Origin: Paludibacteraceae bacterium
Lineage (GTDB): Bacteria > Bacteroidota > Bacteroidia > Bacteroidales > Paludibacteraceae
NCBI GenBank assembly: GCA_017553575.1
Contig: JAFZKQ010000065.1
Coordinates: 1 to 38,937, forward strand
Direction: 5' to 3'
DNA length: 38,937 nucleotides
The position numbers were made by a program, and so were the translations under genes. The notes under the pieces are model-generated. The model saw only the letters and a list, made by a program, of their open reading frames with translations. It was not told the origin of the DNA and made no database searches. Shown here piece by piece: positions 25,751 through 34,050 of the stretch; within the stretch, counting starts at the first letter, position 1, and every line of letters begins with the position of its first letter.

Positions 25751-26275
25751 TTATTGAACTTTTGGTTCGCCTTCACCGCCCTCTTTCTTTGGTGCGGCTG
25801 GTGCGACTACCTTTTTCTCTGCCATTTTGGATCCTGGACGATTGAGCTGCTTCTCCAACTTAGAACGGGTGAAGACTGCATGCTCGAAGTTTGGCAACCA
25901 TGAAATAGCCTTCTGTGGGCAAACTTGCGTACACAAACCGCAGAATGTGCAGCTGCCCAAGTCGTACATGTATTTGTCGAGAACTTTCTTCGTCTTTCCT
26001 TCTTCCGTCGTCTCTTGACGAGTAATGACTTTGATGGTGTGGTTCGGACAGTTCATCTGACAGATTCCGCAACCGGTACACTTGTGCTCGTTCTTCTCGT
26101 TGTGTGGCATGACTAGCTCGCCACGGAAGCGCTCACACATGTTTTGGAGTTTCGTCTCTCTGTTCTCTGGATACTGTTCGGTCACCTTAGGCCTCCAGAA
26201 GTTGATCATGGTGATTCTCATTCCTTTTAGCAATGCCCATGATCCGGAAACTAAATCTTTAATATATGTAATCAT
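25751..26275 (-). CDS. nuoI: NADH-quinone oxidoreductase subunit I, 2x4Fe-4S ferredoxin-like
   Basis: 174 residues. Two four-cysteine clusters are visible: Cys66, Cys69, Cys72 and Cys76 (CTGCGICQMNCP) and Cys109, Cys112, Cys115 and Cys119 (CTFCGLCTQVCP); these bind clusters N6a and N6b, which pass electrons toward NuoB. An N-terminal amphipathic region attaches it to the membrane arm. The last 25 or so residues (KKVVAPAAPKKEGGEGEP) form a charged proline/alanine-rich tail beyond the ferredoxin core. Because the NADH module is missing from this operon, NuoI may be near the place where an alternative electron donor docks; that is an inference. Confidence 0.96.
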   Translation of the reverse strand: MITYIKDLVSGSWALLKGMRITMINFWRPKVTEQYPENRETKLQNMCERFRGELVMPHNEKNEHKCTGCGICQMNCPNHTIKVITRQETTEEGKTKKVLDKYMYDLGSCTFCGLCTQVCPQKAISWLPNFEHAVFTRSKLEKQLNRPGSKMAEKKVVAPAAPKKEGGEGEPKVQ

Positions 26276-26289
26276 CTTCTTTATTTGTT

Positions 26290-27369
26290 TTAATCAAAGA
26301 TTAATACCCATACAGTCATGAACAATAGATTCACAAGGCTGATCGGCATGAGAATTTTCCATTCCAATTTCAACAACTGATCGATACGGAGACGAGGGAA
26401 AGTCCATCTAACCCACAAACTGAGGAGGACGAGTCCGAACACCTTGCCGAAGAACCATGCCCAAGTTGGGATGTAAGCCATGATGTTGTTGAACCCTTCT
26501 GCCCAATCCGCATTGATTTGGAACGGTTGATAACCGCCTAAGAATACCATTGTGGCAATAGCTGCGATGATGAACATGTTCAAGTACTCTGCCAAATAGA
26601 AGAATCCGAATTGGATACCTGAATACTCGGTGTGGTAACCTGCTGTCAACTCTGACTCGGCCTCAGGAAGGTCGAACGGACCACGGTTCGTCTCGGCGTG
26701 GCCTGCGATCAAGTAGATGACGAATGCGATTAGGGCAGGGATAGGCGCTTGGAAGATGTACCAAGCTTTTGCTTGACCCTCGATGATGTCCGAAAGTTGA
26801 AGGCTTCCTGACAACACAACCATGGTAAGCAGTGCGATGCCTGCTGAAAGTTCGTAGCTGACCAATTGGGCACCACTTCTCATCGCTCCGATGAGGGTGT
26901 ACTTGTTGTTGCTGGCCCAACCTGCCAAGAGGATACCAACGACTCCCAAAGAGGAGATGGCAATCATATAGAACAATCCGACGTTGAAGTCAACGCCGCC
27001 GACTCCCTTGCCGAACTGCAATGCACCGAAAGTACAGAATGAACCCATAATGACGATGAACGGAGCCACCTTGAAGAGAATCTTATCAGTCTTGTCTATG
27101 CGGATGATCTCCTTCAACAAGATCTTGACCATGTCGGCGATTGGCTGAATCAATCCCCAAGGTCCAACACGTGTCGGACCGAGACGGCATTGGAAGTATG
27201 CACATATCTTACGTTCCAACAGGATGAGAATCAATGCTAAAACGGCATAGAGTGCAAGGAAGCACACGCCGATGAGCACGTATTCTATTAGCTTCACTAA
27301 CCATTCAATCTGGATGTTGTCTGAAAGAAAGGTTTGGATCAGCGCTACTAATTTATCTAATTCTAACAT
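26290..27369 (-). CDS. nuoH: NADH-quinone oxidoreductase subunit H
   Basis: 359-residue membrane subunit that forms the quinone chamber with NuoB and NuoD. It has eight membrane segments, the [20 protein letters not shown] signature near residues 52-71, and [20 protein letters not shown] near residues 228-247, whose acidic residues start the proton path. The length is a little above that of the E. coli protein because of the N-terminal stretch ([20 protein letters not shown]). It follows nuoCD by 34 bases and precedes nuoI by 14 bases. Confidence 0.97.
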   Translation of the reverse strand: MLELDKLVALIQTFLSDNIQIEWLVKLIEYVLIGVCFLALYAVLALILILLERKICAYFQCRLGPTRVGPWGLIQPIADMVKILLKEIIRIDKTDKILFKVAPFIVIMGSFCTFGALQFGKGVGGVDFNVGLFYMIAISSLGVVGILLAGWASNNKYTLIGAMRSGAQLVSYELSAGIALLTMVVLSGSLQLSDIIEGQAKAWYIFQAPIPALIAFVIYLIAGHAETNRGPFDLPEAESELTAGYHTEYSGIQFGFFYLAEYLNMFIIAAIATMVFLGGYQPFQINADWAEGFNNIMAYIPTWAWFFGKVFGLVLLSLWVRWTFPRLRIDQLLKLEWKILMPISLVNLLFMTVWVLIFD

Positions 27370-27403
27370 ATCTATAATCTCTGTTAAATGAATACCTTGG
27401 ATG

Positions 27404-29083
27404 TTATCTGTCTATACATGGAATGACGTAATCCAATGAACCACTAATCATAATCAAGTCTGCGATCTTCTGGTCTCTACACATAGGGTCGAGAGCCGTT
27501 ACGAGACTTAGACATGGAGAACGGAACTTCACCCTGTATGGGTTCTTGTCGCCCGTGCTCTTGATGTATACGCTGAAGTCTCCTCTCGCATTCTCTACTC
27601 GTTGGTAGTATTCGCCGGCAGGCAACTTGATGATGGCTGGAACCTTCGCTCTGAAATCACCCTCAGGAATGTTGTCGATCAATTGCTCAATGATGCGCAA
27701 TGACTCTTCAATCTCAACCAAACGGACCATGTAGCGGGCGAATGTGCCTCCCAAGAGGACGTTGTCACGACCGTAGTCGTTTCCGCCTTTGCTCATCATC
27801 TCGTTGTATGTGATTTCGTCAAACTTGACTTTGTCGTAAGCTGCGTATGGCTCAATCTTTCGAACGTCGCATGACCAACCGGATGCTCTTCCTGATGGTC
27901 CCGTAACACCCAATGCAACCGCTTGCTCTTTGGTCAAGAATCCGCTGTCTTTCATACGTCCGGCAGCGATAGGGTTGCCCGTGAAGAGGATGTGGTACTC
28001 CTTGAGCATTTTCCGCATGTATGGGATGAATTCCTTCACACGGTTCACGAAGTTAGGGTGGATGTCTTGTGCGACACCTCCTACCACGTAGTAGTTGACC
28101 ATCAAACGACCACCGGCTGTCTCCTCGTAGATGTCCATGATCTTCTCACGGTCACGCATACCGTAGATGAACGCGGTGATGGAACCCATATCGTTACACA
28201 TACAAGCCCAACCGATAAGGTGGGATGCGATACGTGTCAACTCGTCGAAAATGGTTCTGATGTATTGTGCTCTAGCTGGAACCTCAATGCCGGCTGCTTT
28301 CTCGACACACATACAGAGTGCGTGGCGGTTCATCGTTCCGCAAAGGTAGTCAAGACGTTCCGTCAAATAGAGCATTTGCGGATAAGTCATGGACTCACAC
28401 ATCTTCTCGATGCCTCGGTGGATGTAACCGAATTGAGGGTCAATCTTCTTGATGATCTCACCTTCCAACTTTGTGCGTAAGTGAAGCACACCGTGGGTGG
28501 AAGGGTGTTGAGGACCGATGTTTACGATGCAATCCTTATTCTCGAACAACGATTTTACCTTTCTCTCCAACTTGCCGTCTTTGTTGATGGTGTAGGATGG
28601 AACAGTTTCGTAATCGTCTGGCTCTGGAACCTTCGTTGGGATAGGGTTGATGCTCTCGTCGGCAACGAAATCCTTACGGAAAGGATAGCCTACCCAATCT
28701 TCGCGGAGGAATAACCTTCTCATGTCAGGATGACCTACGAAGATGATGCCGTAGAAATCATAAGCCTCTCGTTCGTAGTAGTTTGCGATCTCCCAAATGT
28801 CCGAAACGGTAGGGATCGTTGGCTCTTCACGATTTGTCGTGTTGGTTTTGAGGACAATGACCTCCTTCTTCTCCTTGGAAGAGGAGATGTGGTAGATGAC
28901 GCCGAAGCTGTCTTGGTTGTCCATTCCCGTCAAACACATCAAATAGTCGAAACCTTTCTCCTTTAGTCCAGCGGCCACTTTCCTCAAATCGTTCGCCTCG
29001 ACGATGGCAGTTGTGTATTTGCCACCTTCCTCAAACTGGGCTTTAGGCGCAAGTTTGTGAATGTATTCTTGAATCTTCTCCAT
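27404..29083 (-). CDS. nuoCD: NADH-quinone oxidoreductase fused subunit C/D
   Basis: 559 residues combining NuoC (about 1-150) and NuoD (about 180-559). The NuoC part has the signature [20 protein letters not shown] near 101-120 and GYPFRKDF near 132. The NuoD part starts at [17 protein letters not shown] and has [18 protein letters not shown] and the hydrogenase-like end [13 protein letters not shown]. The His and Tyr of NuoD that line the quinone site lie in the [11 protein letters not shown] and the [10 protein letters not shown] regions. Fusion of C and D is common in Bacteroidota and enterobacteria. The start codon shares one base with the nuoB stop (TAATG). Confidence 0.97.
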   Translation of the reverse strand: MEKIQEYIHKLAPKAQFEEGGKYTTAIVEANDLRKVAAGLKEKGFDYLMCLTGMDNQDSFGVIYHISSSKEKKEVIVLKTNTTNREEPTIPTVSDIWEIANYYEREAYDFYGIIFVGHPDMRRLFLREDWVGYPFRKDFVADESINPIPTKVPEPDDYETVPSYTINKDGKLERKVKSLFENKDCIVNIGPQHPSTHGVLHLRTKLEGEIIKKIDPQFGYIHRGIEKMCESMTYPQMLYLTERLDYLCGTMNRHALCMCVEKAAGIEVPARAQYIRTIFDELTRIASHLIGWACMCNDMGSITAFIYGMRDREKIMDIYEETAGGRLMVNYYVVGGVAQDIHPNFVNRVKEFIPYMRKMLKEYHILFTGNPIAAGRMKDSGFLTKEQAVALGVTGPSGRASGWSCDVRKIEPYAAYDKVKFDEITYNEMMSKGGNDYGRDNVLLGGTFARYMVRLVEIEESLRIIEQLIDNIPEGDFRAKVPAIIKLPAGEYYQRVENARGDFSVYIKSTGDKNPYRVKFRSPCLSLVTALDPMCRDQKIADLIMISGSLDYVIPCIDR

Positions 29084-29688
29084 TACTTGGTTCCTCCTTC
29101 TTCTGTTTTTCCGTTAGAAATGTTTGGTCTCTTAGGAAGCTTGAAGAAATTCTCCAATTTGATCTTCCTTTGAAGCTGCATCATGCCATAGAGCATGGCC
29201 TCTGGTCTTGGAGGACATCCAGGAACGTAAACGTCGACAGGGATAATCTTGTCAACGCCGTTCACCACATGGTACGACTCTTTGAACGGACCGCCTGAGA
29301 TGGAGCATCCGCCCACGGCAATGACATATTTAGGTTCTGCCATTTGGTCGTAGAGACGCTTTAGAACAGGAGCCATCTTGTAGGTGATGGTACCCGAAAC
29401 GAAAATGACGTCGGCCTGACGAGGTGAGTTACGGGTGACCTCCCATCCGAAGCGCGCGAAGTCGTGTCTTGCCGCAGCTACGCACATGAACTCGATACCG
29501 CAGCAGCTCGTGGCGAATGTGAAGGGCCATACGGAATTGGAACGTCCCCAGTTGATGAGGTCATCCAACTTTTCCGTGACGATGTTCAAACCTTCTTTCT
29601 GGAGTTCTTCAATGTACTTTTCCAAGTACTCGTTGTCCTTGAAGTCCTCCGTCTTCATGCTTTTGATCTTGATGTCTTTTACTTCCAT
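29083..29688 (-). CDS. nuoB: NADH-quinone oxidoreductase subunit B
   Basis: 201 residues with the N2 cluster cysteines: the adjacent pair Cys62-Cys63 (SCCGIEF), Cys128 ([10 protein letters not shown]) and Cys158 ([10 protein letters not shown]). N2 is the last cluster before quinone. The frame is open further upstream into nuoA, but the ATG at 29688 is preferred: AGGAG lies seven bases before it, and the longer reading would overlap nuoA by over 100 bases. With this start nuoA and nuoB overlap by ten bases. The lysine-rich N-terminal 35 residues come before the conserved NuoB core. Confidence 0.96.
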   Translation of the reverse strand: MEVKDIKIKSMKTEDFKDNEYLEKYIEELQKEGLNIVTEKLDDLINWGRSNSVWPFTFATSCCGIEFMCVAAARHDFARFGWEVTRNSPRQADVIFVSGTITYKMAPVLKRLYDQMAEPKYVIAVGGCSISGGPFKESYHVVNGVDKIIPVDVYVPGCPPRPEAMLYGMMQLQRKIKLENFFKLPKRPNISNGKTEEGGTK

Positions 29689-30032
29689 TCTAACGCTCCT
29701 TTCTTCCATGCATAAGCCAATCCGAGAACGAGAATAAACAAGAAGAACAAGACGCTGCATATGCCGACCACACCTAAGCTCTTCATGATGACTGCCCATG
29801 GGAACAGGAGGACTGTCTCCACGTCAAACATCAAGAATAGGATGGCAAACAAGTAGTAACCTACTTTGAATTGCATCCATGATGTGCCTCGGGTCGGGAT
29901 ACCACATTCGTATGGCTCTCCTTTTTGCTCGTTGGTTGAACGCGGTGATACTAACCACGCGATAATCAACGCAGCAGAAACCAGAATTATAGCCGTAATG
30001 AATACGACTATGAAGATTTCACCTTGACTCAT
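29679..30032 (-). CDS. nuoA: NADH-quinone oxidoreductase subunit A
   Basis: 117 residues, three membrane segments. The loop between TM1 and TM2 contains the conserved [13 protein letters not shown] stretch with the Cys that marks the active/deactive state region in related enzymes, and TM2 has the acidic [14 protein letters not shown] motif. It is the first gene of the nuo operon. No consensus -7 box lies in the 44 bases between its start and the upstream hairpin at 30076-30129, which leaves its transcription start open. Confidence 0.96.
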   Translation of the reverse strand: MSQGEIFIVVFITAIILVSAALIIAWLVSPRSTNEQKGEPYECGIPTRGTSWMQFKVGYYLFAILFLMFDVETVLLFPWAVIMKSLGVVGICSVLFFLFILVLGLAYAWKKGALEWK

Positions 30033-30075
30033 TTTGTTTATTTATTTGTTAATATATTGTTTGTTCGTCTGTTAC

Positions 30076-30129
30076 AAAAAAATCCATGGCAACCATCGTT
30101 CCCGTTTAGGGGTGATTGCCATGGATTTT
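30076..30129 (-). terminator. Strong intrinsic terminator or attenuator just upstream of nuoA
   Basis: The arms 30116-30129 and 30079-30092 form a perfect 14-pair stem (minus-strand arm AAAATCCATGGCAA) with a 23-base loop; on the minus strand the stem runs straight into a seven-T tract ending at 30076. It lies 43 bases before nuoA and begins within the stop codon of the 58-codon frame. It can be the end of a small gene, or a conditional terminator for nuo. Confidence 0.85.
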
Positions 30130-30304
30130 ATAGGTATAGCATGCTTGGAACATACACATCGCTGCTAGCATTGTGTTTGTCTGTCGTTTGTTCTTTTTTG
30201 AAAATGATGCCATCCTTAATTTTATTGTTAACTGCAAATAGGTGAATCGGCAACTTCATTATGAAGTGCTTCTGTGTTTGGTTTACCATTTTTTTAGAGG
30301 TCAT
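30128..30304 (-). CDS. Small protein of 58 residues upstream of nuoA
   Basis: An ATG at 30304 opens a 58-codon frame that ends with TAA at 30128-30130. AGAAGG lies seven bases before the ATG. The product begins MTSKKMVNQTQKHF, is rich in Lys, Asn and Thr, has one modest hydrophobic stretch (IMKLPIHLFAV, residues 15-25) and ends SSDVYVPSMLYL; I do not recognise a family. A second ATG at codon 6 is possible. The support is positional: a ribosome-binding site, an uninterrupted frame and a terminator whose 5' arm starts inside the stop codon. A ribosome stopping there would cover that arm, which suggests either a compact small gene or a leader peptide affecting read-through into nuo. Confidence 0.5.
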   Translation of the reverse strand: MTSKKMVNQTQKHFIMKLPIHLFAVNNKIKDGIIFKKEQTTDKHNASSDVYVPSMLYL

Positions 30305-30680
30305 GTCGCCTTCTGTTAGGGAAGTCGCTTTTGGCTTCTTTTATCTACCTTGCTCGGGTCTTTTTTTGGCTCGGACAAATGATGATTTGGATTGAATAAA
30401 CCACTATTTGCAACGCAAATTTGTAAAAGTTATTTGAGTTCACCAAATAATTTTATCTATAAATATGGAATTGTTGAAAACTGAAATAGTGCCTTTTGTC
30501 TACCCAAATCGCTGGAAAAATTATTGAATTTGTGTGGTTGGTGACGCTATGTATAAAAAGTGTAGATTTTTTTGTCAATTTGAAACTTCTTGCACAAGTT
30601 ATGTGTTATTGTGCATTTCCGCTCTGGTTGCGAAGGATTTTTTTTGTTGGATGTTTTGGGAACGAAAAAAATTTTTTCCG
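30305..30680. other. AT-rich intergenic region with operator-like palindrome
   Basis: No gene is supported here. A perfect inverted repeat ATTTGC-AAC-GCAAAT lies at 30406-30420, about 100 bases upstream of the small protein start, and could be a regulator site. AT-rich tracts (for example GAAAAAAATTTTTTCC at 30664-30679) fill much of the rest. A consensus promoter toward nuoA was not identified with confidence. Confidence 0.4.
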
Positions 30681-30720
30681 TAAAAAAACGTAGAGACGGA
30701 GGTTGCCCCCGTCTCTACGT
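30681..30720 (-). terminator. GTAG-type palindrome (copy 2) acting as galE terminator
   Basis: ACGTAGAGACGG on the minus strand (from 30720) pairs with CCGTCTCTACGT (to 30688) around a short loop, and is followed by seven T (30687-30681). It therefore looks like the terminator of galE. Its arm shares GTAGAGAC with the palindrome at 10659-10686, which lacks a T-tract, so both may derive from one dispersed repeat family. Confidence 0.82.
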
Positions 30721-30748
30721 TATTATGTCAATTTACCGGTTTTACCAG

Positions 30749-31795
30749 TTATTTGTTTGCGGATTCGCGTCTCTCTTTCAATTTCAATTCCCAATTCCAT
30801 GCGGAGCGGAGCGTATCTTCCAATGGGGTGTCGGCTTTCCAACCGAGTTCCGTATTGGCCAATGTGGTGTCTGCCCAGACTTGGGTGATATCGCCGTCTC
30901 TGCGTGGGGCAATCTCGTAAGGGACGTTTACGCCTGTCGCTTTTTCGAAGGTCCGGATGATTTCCAAGACGGAGACGCCTCGACCTGTACCAAGGTTGAA
31001 GGCTTCGATATTTTTCTTGTTCCGGTTCTCTATCAGACGGGCTACGGCGTTGACATGGGCCTTAGCCAAATCTACGACGTTGATGTAGTCGCGGATGCAA
31101 CTTCCGTCTAGCGTGTCATAGTCGTTTCCGAATACGCGCAATCTTTCACGGATGCCGATGGCTGTCTGAGTGACGAAAGGAAGCAGGTTGTTCGGGATGC
31201 CGTTTGGCAACTCACCAATCTCTGCGCTTGGATGTGCTCCGATTGGGTTGAAGTATCTCAAGAGGATGCACTTCATGTTGGCGTAGGCATTGACCACGTC
31301 GGAAAGGATGGTCTCGCTCATCTGCTTTGTGCTGCCGTAAGGGGAAGTGGCCGGCTTGATAGGGGTCTTCTCCGTTACAGGGAGTTCGTCGGCTTGTCCA
31401 TAAACGGTGCAAGAAGAGGAGAATACGAAGTCGTCTATCTTGTATTTGCGCATCAATTCCACCAAGTTGATGAGAGTGAGGAGGTTGTTGCGGTAATAGA
31501 GCAACGGCTTCTCAACCGATTCGCCAACAGCCTTGCTTGCGGCAAAGTTGATGATGGCTTTGATGTCAGAGTATTTCTCGAAAAACCTATCTAATGACGT
31601 GTAATCTTTACAATCGATGTTCTCGAAGATAGGGGTGACACCCGTGATTTTCTTGATGCCGTCCAATACGCCGATGTTTGAATTGGACAGGTTGTCGATG
31701 ATGATGGGCTCGTAGCCGGAATTGATGAGTTCAACGACGGTGTGAGAACCGATATACCCTGTTCCTCCTGTGACTAATATGCGTGTCTTCTCCAT
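30749..31795 (-). CDS. galE: UDP-glucose 4-epimerase
   Basis: 348-residue short-chain dehydrogenase interconverting UDP-glucose and UDP-galactose with bound NAD. The NAD loop is GGTGYIGSHTV (about 10-20), the Ser of catalysis lies in FSSSCTVYG near 127-135, and YxxxK is in SPYGSTKQMSE near 153-163. NPIGAHPSAEIGE and the RDYINVVDLAKAH segment are typical of GalE. It follows the nucleotidyltransferase by five bases, so the pair forms one operon. It supplies galactose donors for glycans or handles galactose via the Leloir pathway; the other Leloir genes are not here. Confidence 0.95.
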   Translation of the reverse strand: MEKTRILVTGGTGYIGSHTVVELINSGYEPIIIDNLSNSNIGVLDGIKKITGVTPIFENIDCKDYTSLDRFFEKYSDIKAIINFAASKAVGESVEKPLLYYRNNLLTLINLVELMRKYKIDDFVFSSSCTVYGQADELPVTEKTPIKPATSPYGSTKQMSETILSDVVNAYANMKCILLRYFNPIGAHPSAEIGELPNGIPNNLLPFVTQTAIGIRERLRVFGNDYDTLDGSCIRDYINVVDLAKAHVNAVARLIENRNKKNIEAFNLGTGRGVSVLEIIRTFEKATGVNVPYEIAPRRDGDITQVWADTTLANTELGWKADTPLEDTLRSAWNWELKLKERRESANK

Positions 31796-31800
31796 TTGCC

Positions 31801-32706
31801 TTAGAACAATTTTGAAGGGTAGACACCCTCTTTGATTAGGTTTTCAATCTTGGCTACGACAGAATCCCTGTCTTCCTTATAAGTGACGCCAAACCAATGG
31901 CATGGGGTCTTCATCACTTCGATGGTGGCTGTCTTTGTTTGGATCAGTTTGTTCACCATCGTTGGAATACCATATTCGGCTTTGATGTTGTCTGCGTTGT
32001 CCTTAAGGAAGGCCTTGAAGTCTGCTTCCGAATGGGTGAAGTAGTCGGGCGTGAATCCCCACATGTTCATGGATACAGGCAAGTTCTCGTCGATTTCCTT
32101 GTATTCGCCTGTCGTTTGGTCTTTGTGGACTACGACATTGCCTTTGCGTTGAACTTCGTAGTGCTCAACTACGGTTGTCAGTTTGTTGTTGCTGTCTGTG
32201 CTGCAGACGCCGCGGGAAACGTGTCCACTCTCGGAGAGGGTGTTGCCCAAGCGGTAGCCCACCATGCAGTATTGGTTCTGCTTGCCTTCCATGGCCTTCA
32301 GTGCGTCGGCCAAGATTTGGAAACTCTCTTTCCCGTAGAAGTCGTCGGCGTTGATGACGGCGAATGGTTCTTTAACGGAATCTTTGGCTACCAAGATGGC
32401 ATGGTTTGTACCCCAAGGCTTTACGCGTTCAGGGTTGAGTGTGAAGCCTGCTGGTAGTGAATCCAATTCTTGGAAAACGATCTCTACCTGGATGGCCTCC
32501 TTATATTTGCTGATTACCTTTTCTTTGAAGTCTTGCTCGAATGCGTGGCGAATGACGAATACGACTTTTCCAAATCCAGCACGGATTGCGTCGAAGATGG
32601 AGTAGTCCATGATGGTCTCTCCGTTCGGACCGAGTCCATCCAGCTGTTTTAAACCGCCGTAACGGCTTCCCATACCCGCTGCCAAAACTAATAAAGTTGG
32701 TTTCAT
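31801..32706 (-). CDS. Sugar-phosphate nucleotidyltransferase family protein
   Basis: 301 residues. The N-terminus LLVLAAGMGSRYGGLKQLD is the nucleotide-binding loop of the NTP_transferase family (GxGxR followed by K). Later signatures are PWGTNHAILVA near 110 and the metal-binding acidic residues in FAVINADDFYGKE near 128-140. The frame continues upstream to 32808, but that part overlaps the preceding gene's end and the -7 box, so the ATG at 32706 is used. The sugar and nucleotide are not certain; the pairing with galE suggests UDP-hexose supply. No left-handed beta-helix (acyltransferase) domain is seen at the C-terminus. Confidence 0.85.
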   Translation of the reverse strand: MKPTLLVLAAGMGSRYGGLKQLDGLGPNGETIMDYSIFDAIRAGFGKVVFVIRHAFEQDFKEKVISKYKEAIQVEIVFQELDSLPAGFTLNPERVKPWGTNHAILVAKDSVKEPFAVINADDFYGKESFQILADALKAMEGKQNQYCMVGYRLGNTLSESGHVSRGVCSTDSNNKLTTVVEHYEVQRKGNVVVHKDQTTGEYKEIDENLPVSMNMWGFTPDYFTHSEADFKAFLKDNADNIKAEYGIPTMVNKLIQTKTATIEVMKTPCHWFGVTYKEDRDSVVAKIENLIKEGVYPSKLF

Positions 32707-32731
32707 CTGATTTACGTGTTTTATTTTAATT

Positions 32732-32785
32732 TTTGTCGGACTTTGGGGTCCAACAAATGGTTTTACATAATTGCCCGCAAAATTA
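32732..32785 (-). promoter_or_regulatory. Promoter and leader stem-loop of the nucleotidyltransferase-galE operon
   Basis: TAATTTTG (minus strand, 32785-32778) matches TAnnTTTG and lies across the last codons of the aminotransferase gene. The leader contains a stem-loop at 32757-32732 (TTTGT and GGAC pairing with GTCC and ACAAA, with a small internal mismatch). It lacks a T-tract, so it is not a typical terminator. Confidence 0.5.
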
Positions 32786-33955
32786 GGATAATAAATATTT
32801 TCTACCAAAGGTTTTTTCCAAATAGTTCTCCAACCTATCCATGCCTATTTTAATGTTCTCTATGGAGTTGGCATAGGAGAAGCGTACATATCCTTCGCCG
32901 TTGGAGCCGAAATCGATGCCTGGCGTGATGCCGACGTGTGCGTTCTCCAATACTTCGAAGGCGAATTTGTAGGAGTCGTTGGAAAATCGTTTGGCATTGC
33001 AGAAAATGTAGAAGGCGCCTTGTGGTTCCTTCTCGATGACGAATCCCATTTTTCGGAGACGGTCGATCATGTAGACTCTGCGCTCGTTGTAGATGGCTCT
33101 ACGCTTGTCTACGTCCGGTTCTGAATCTCTCAATGCGGCGATGCCGGCTTGTTGGGCTGTACTTGGCGCGCAGATGAAGAGGTTCTGTTGGAGGATCTGA
33201 AGCGACCGCATATATTTTTGTGGTGCTATGAGGTAGCCCAATCGTAGGCCTGTCATGGCGTACCTTTTGGAGAACCCGTTTAGGACGAAGGCGTTGTCCG
33301 TGAATTCGAGTACGGAGCGTGCCCGACCGTTGTAAACGAGTCCGTGGTATATCTCATCGGAGATGATGGGAATGCCGATTTTCGCCAATTCTTCGTAGGT
33401 CTCGTCGCTTACGAGCGTGCCGGTAGGGTTCATCGGAGAGTTGACGAAGATGGCGCGTGTCTTTTCCGTGATGGCCGCTTTCACGCCTTGGATCGGATAT
33501 TGGAATCCGTCACTTGCGGAGAGCTCCACGCTGACAGGGTTGGCGTTGCATGCCAAGACGAAATTCCTGTAGCAAGGGTAGCCCGGATTGGAGAGGATCA
33601 CCTCGCTGCCTGCCTCGCACAATACCATCAAGGCCATGAGGATGGCAGGGGAGGAGCCAGAGGTTACGACGATGCGTTCTGGGTCTACGTTGACATTGTA
33701 TTCGCGCTTATAGAATCGGGAAATCTCTTCGCGAAGCGCTAAGTCGCCCAATGAGTGCGTATAGTGCGTTTTTTTGTCGGCGTAGGCCTTCTCTGCTGCC
33801 TCAAGAACGCAGTCGGAGGGCTCGAAGTCGGGTTCGCCCACCTCCAAATGTATGATGTCGATGCCTTGTTTCTGCATCTCAACGGCCTTCTCCAAAACAT
33901 CCATGACGATGAAGGAGGTCATCTGTCCGACAATCGGATTTATCTCTTGATCCAT
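32783..33955 (-). CDS. Pyridoxal-phosphate aminotransferase, class I/II
   Basis: 390 residues, fold type I. The PLP lysine is Lys230 in NGFSKRYAMTGLRLGY; the N-terminal substrate loop is LEVGEPDFEPSD, NPxNPTG is seen as NSPMNPTGT near 170 and the conserved aspartate/tyrosine pair is in SDEIYHGLVY. The C-terminal arginine that binds the substrate carboxylate is in GYVRFSYANS. This group includes aspartate and aromatic aminotransferases, and the natural substrate is unclear. It lies 95 bases after hisB on the same strand, separated by an AT-rich repeat. It does not look like a classic HisC by the motifs that I can see, but a histidinol-phosphate role cannot be excluded. Confidence 0.88.
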   Translation of the reverse strand: MDQEINPIVGQMTSFIVMDVLEKAVEMQKQGIDIIHLEVGEPDFEPSDCVLEAAEKAYADKKTHYTHSLGDLALREEISRFYKREYNVNVDPERIVVTSGSSPAILMALMVLCEAGSEVILSNPGYPCYRNFVLACNANPVSVELSASDGFQYPIQGVKAAITEKTRAIFVNSPMNPTGTLVSDETYEELAKIGIPIISDEIYHGLVYNGRARSVLEFTDNAFVLNGFSKRYAMTGLRLGYLIAPQKYMRSLQILQQNLFICAPSTAQQAGIAALRDSEPDVDKRRAIYNERRVYMIDRLRKMGFVIEKEPQGAFYIFCNAKRFSNDSYKFAFEVLENAHVGITPGIDFGSNGEGYVRFSYANSIENIKIGMDRLENYLEKTFGRKYLLS

Positions 33956-33962
33956 AATGTGG

Positions 33963-34050
33963 CAATTGATAATTGAAAATTAAGAGTTAAAAGTTAAAAA
34001 TGAAGACGCCCCATTTCTGCTTCTTGCTTCTTAATTCAAAATTCATAATT
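33963..34050. repeat. AT-rich inverted repeat tract (copy 2)
   Basis: Arms TAATTGAAAATTAAGAG (from 33968) and CTTAATTCAAAATTCATAATT, ending about 34050, are imperfectly complementary around a GC-richer core. The arms resemble those at 10726-10785. The tract lies between hisB and the aminotransferase gene. Confidence 0.45.

Noticed and set aside
29689-29799. Longer start for nuoB
   Set aside because: It would overlap nuoA by 120 bases; the ATG at 29688 has a good AGGAG site.
30496-31111. Plus-strand frames upstream of and inside galE
   Set aside because: They run through the galE terminator and antisense to galE; no motifs.
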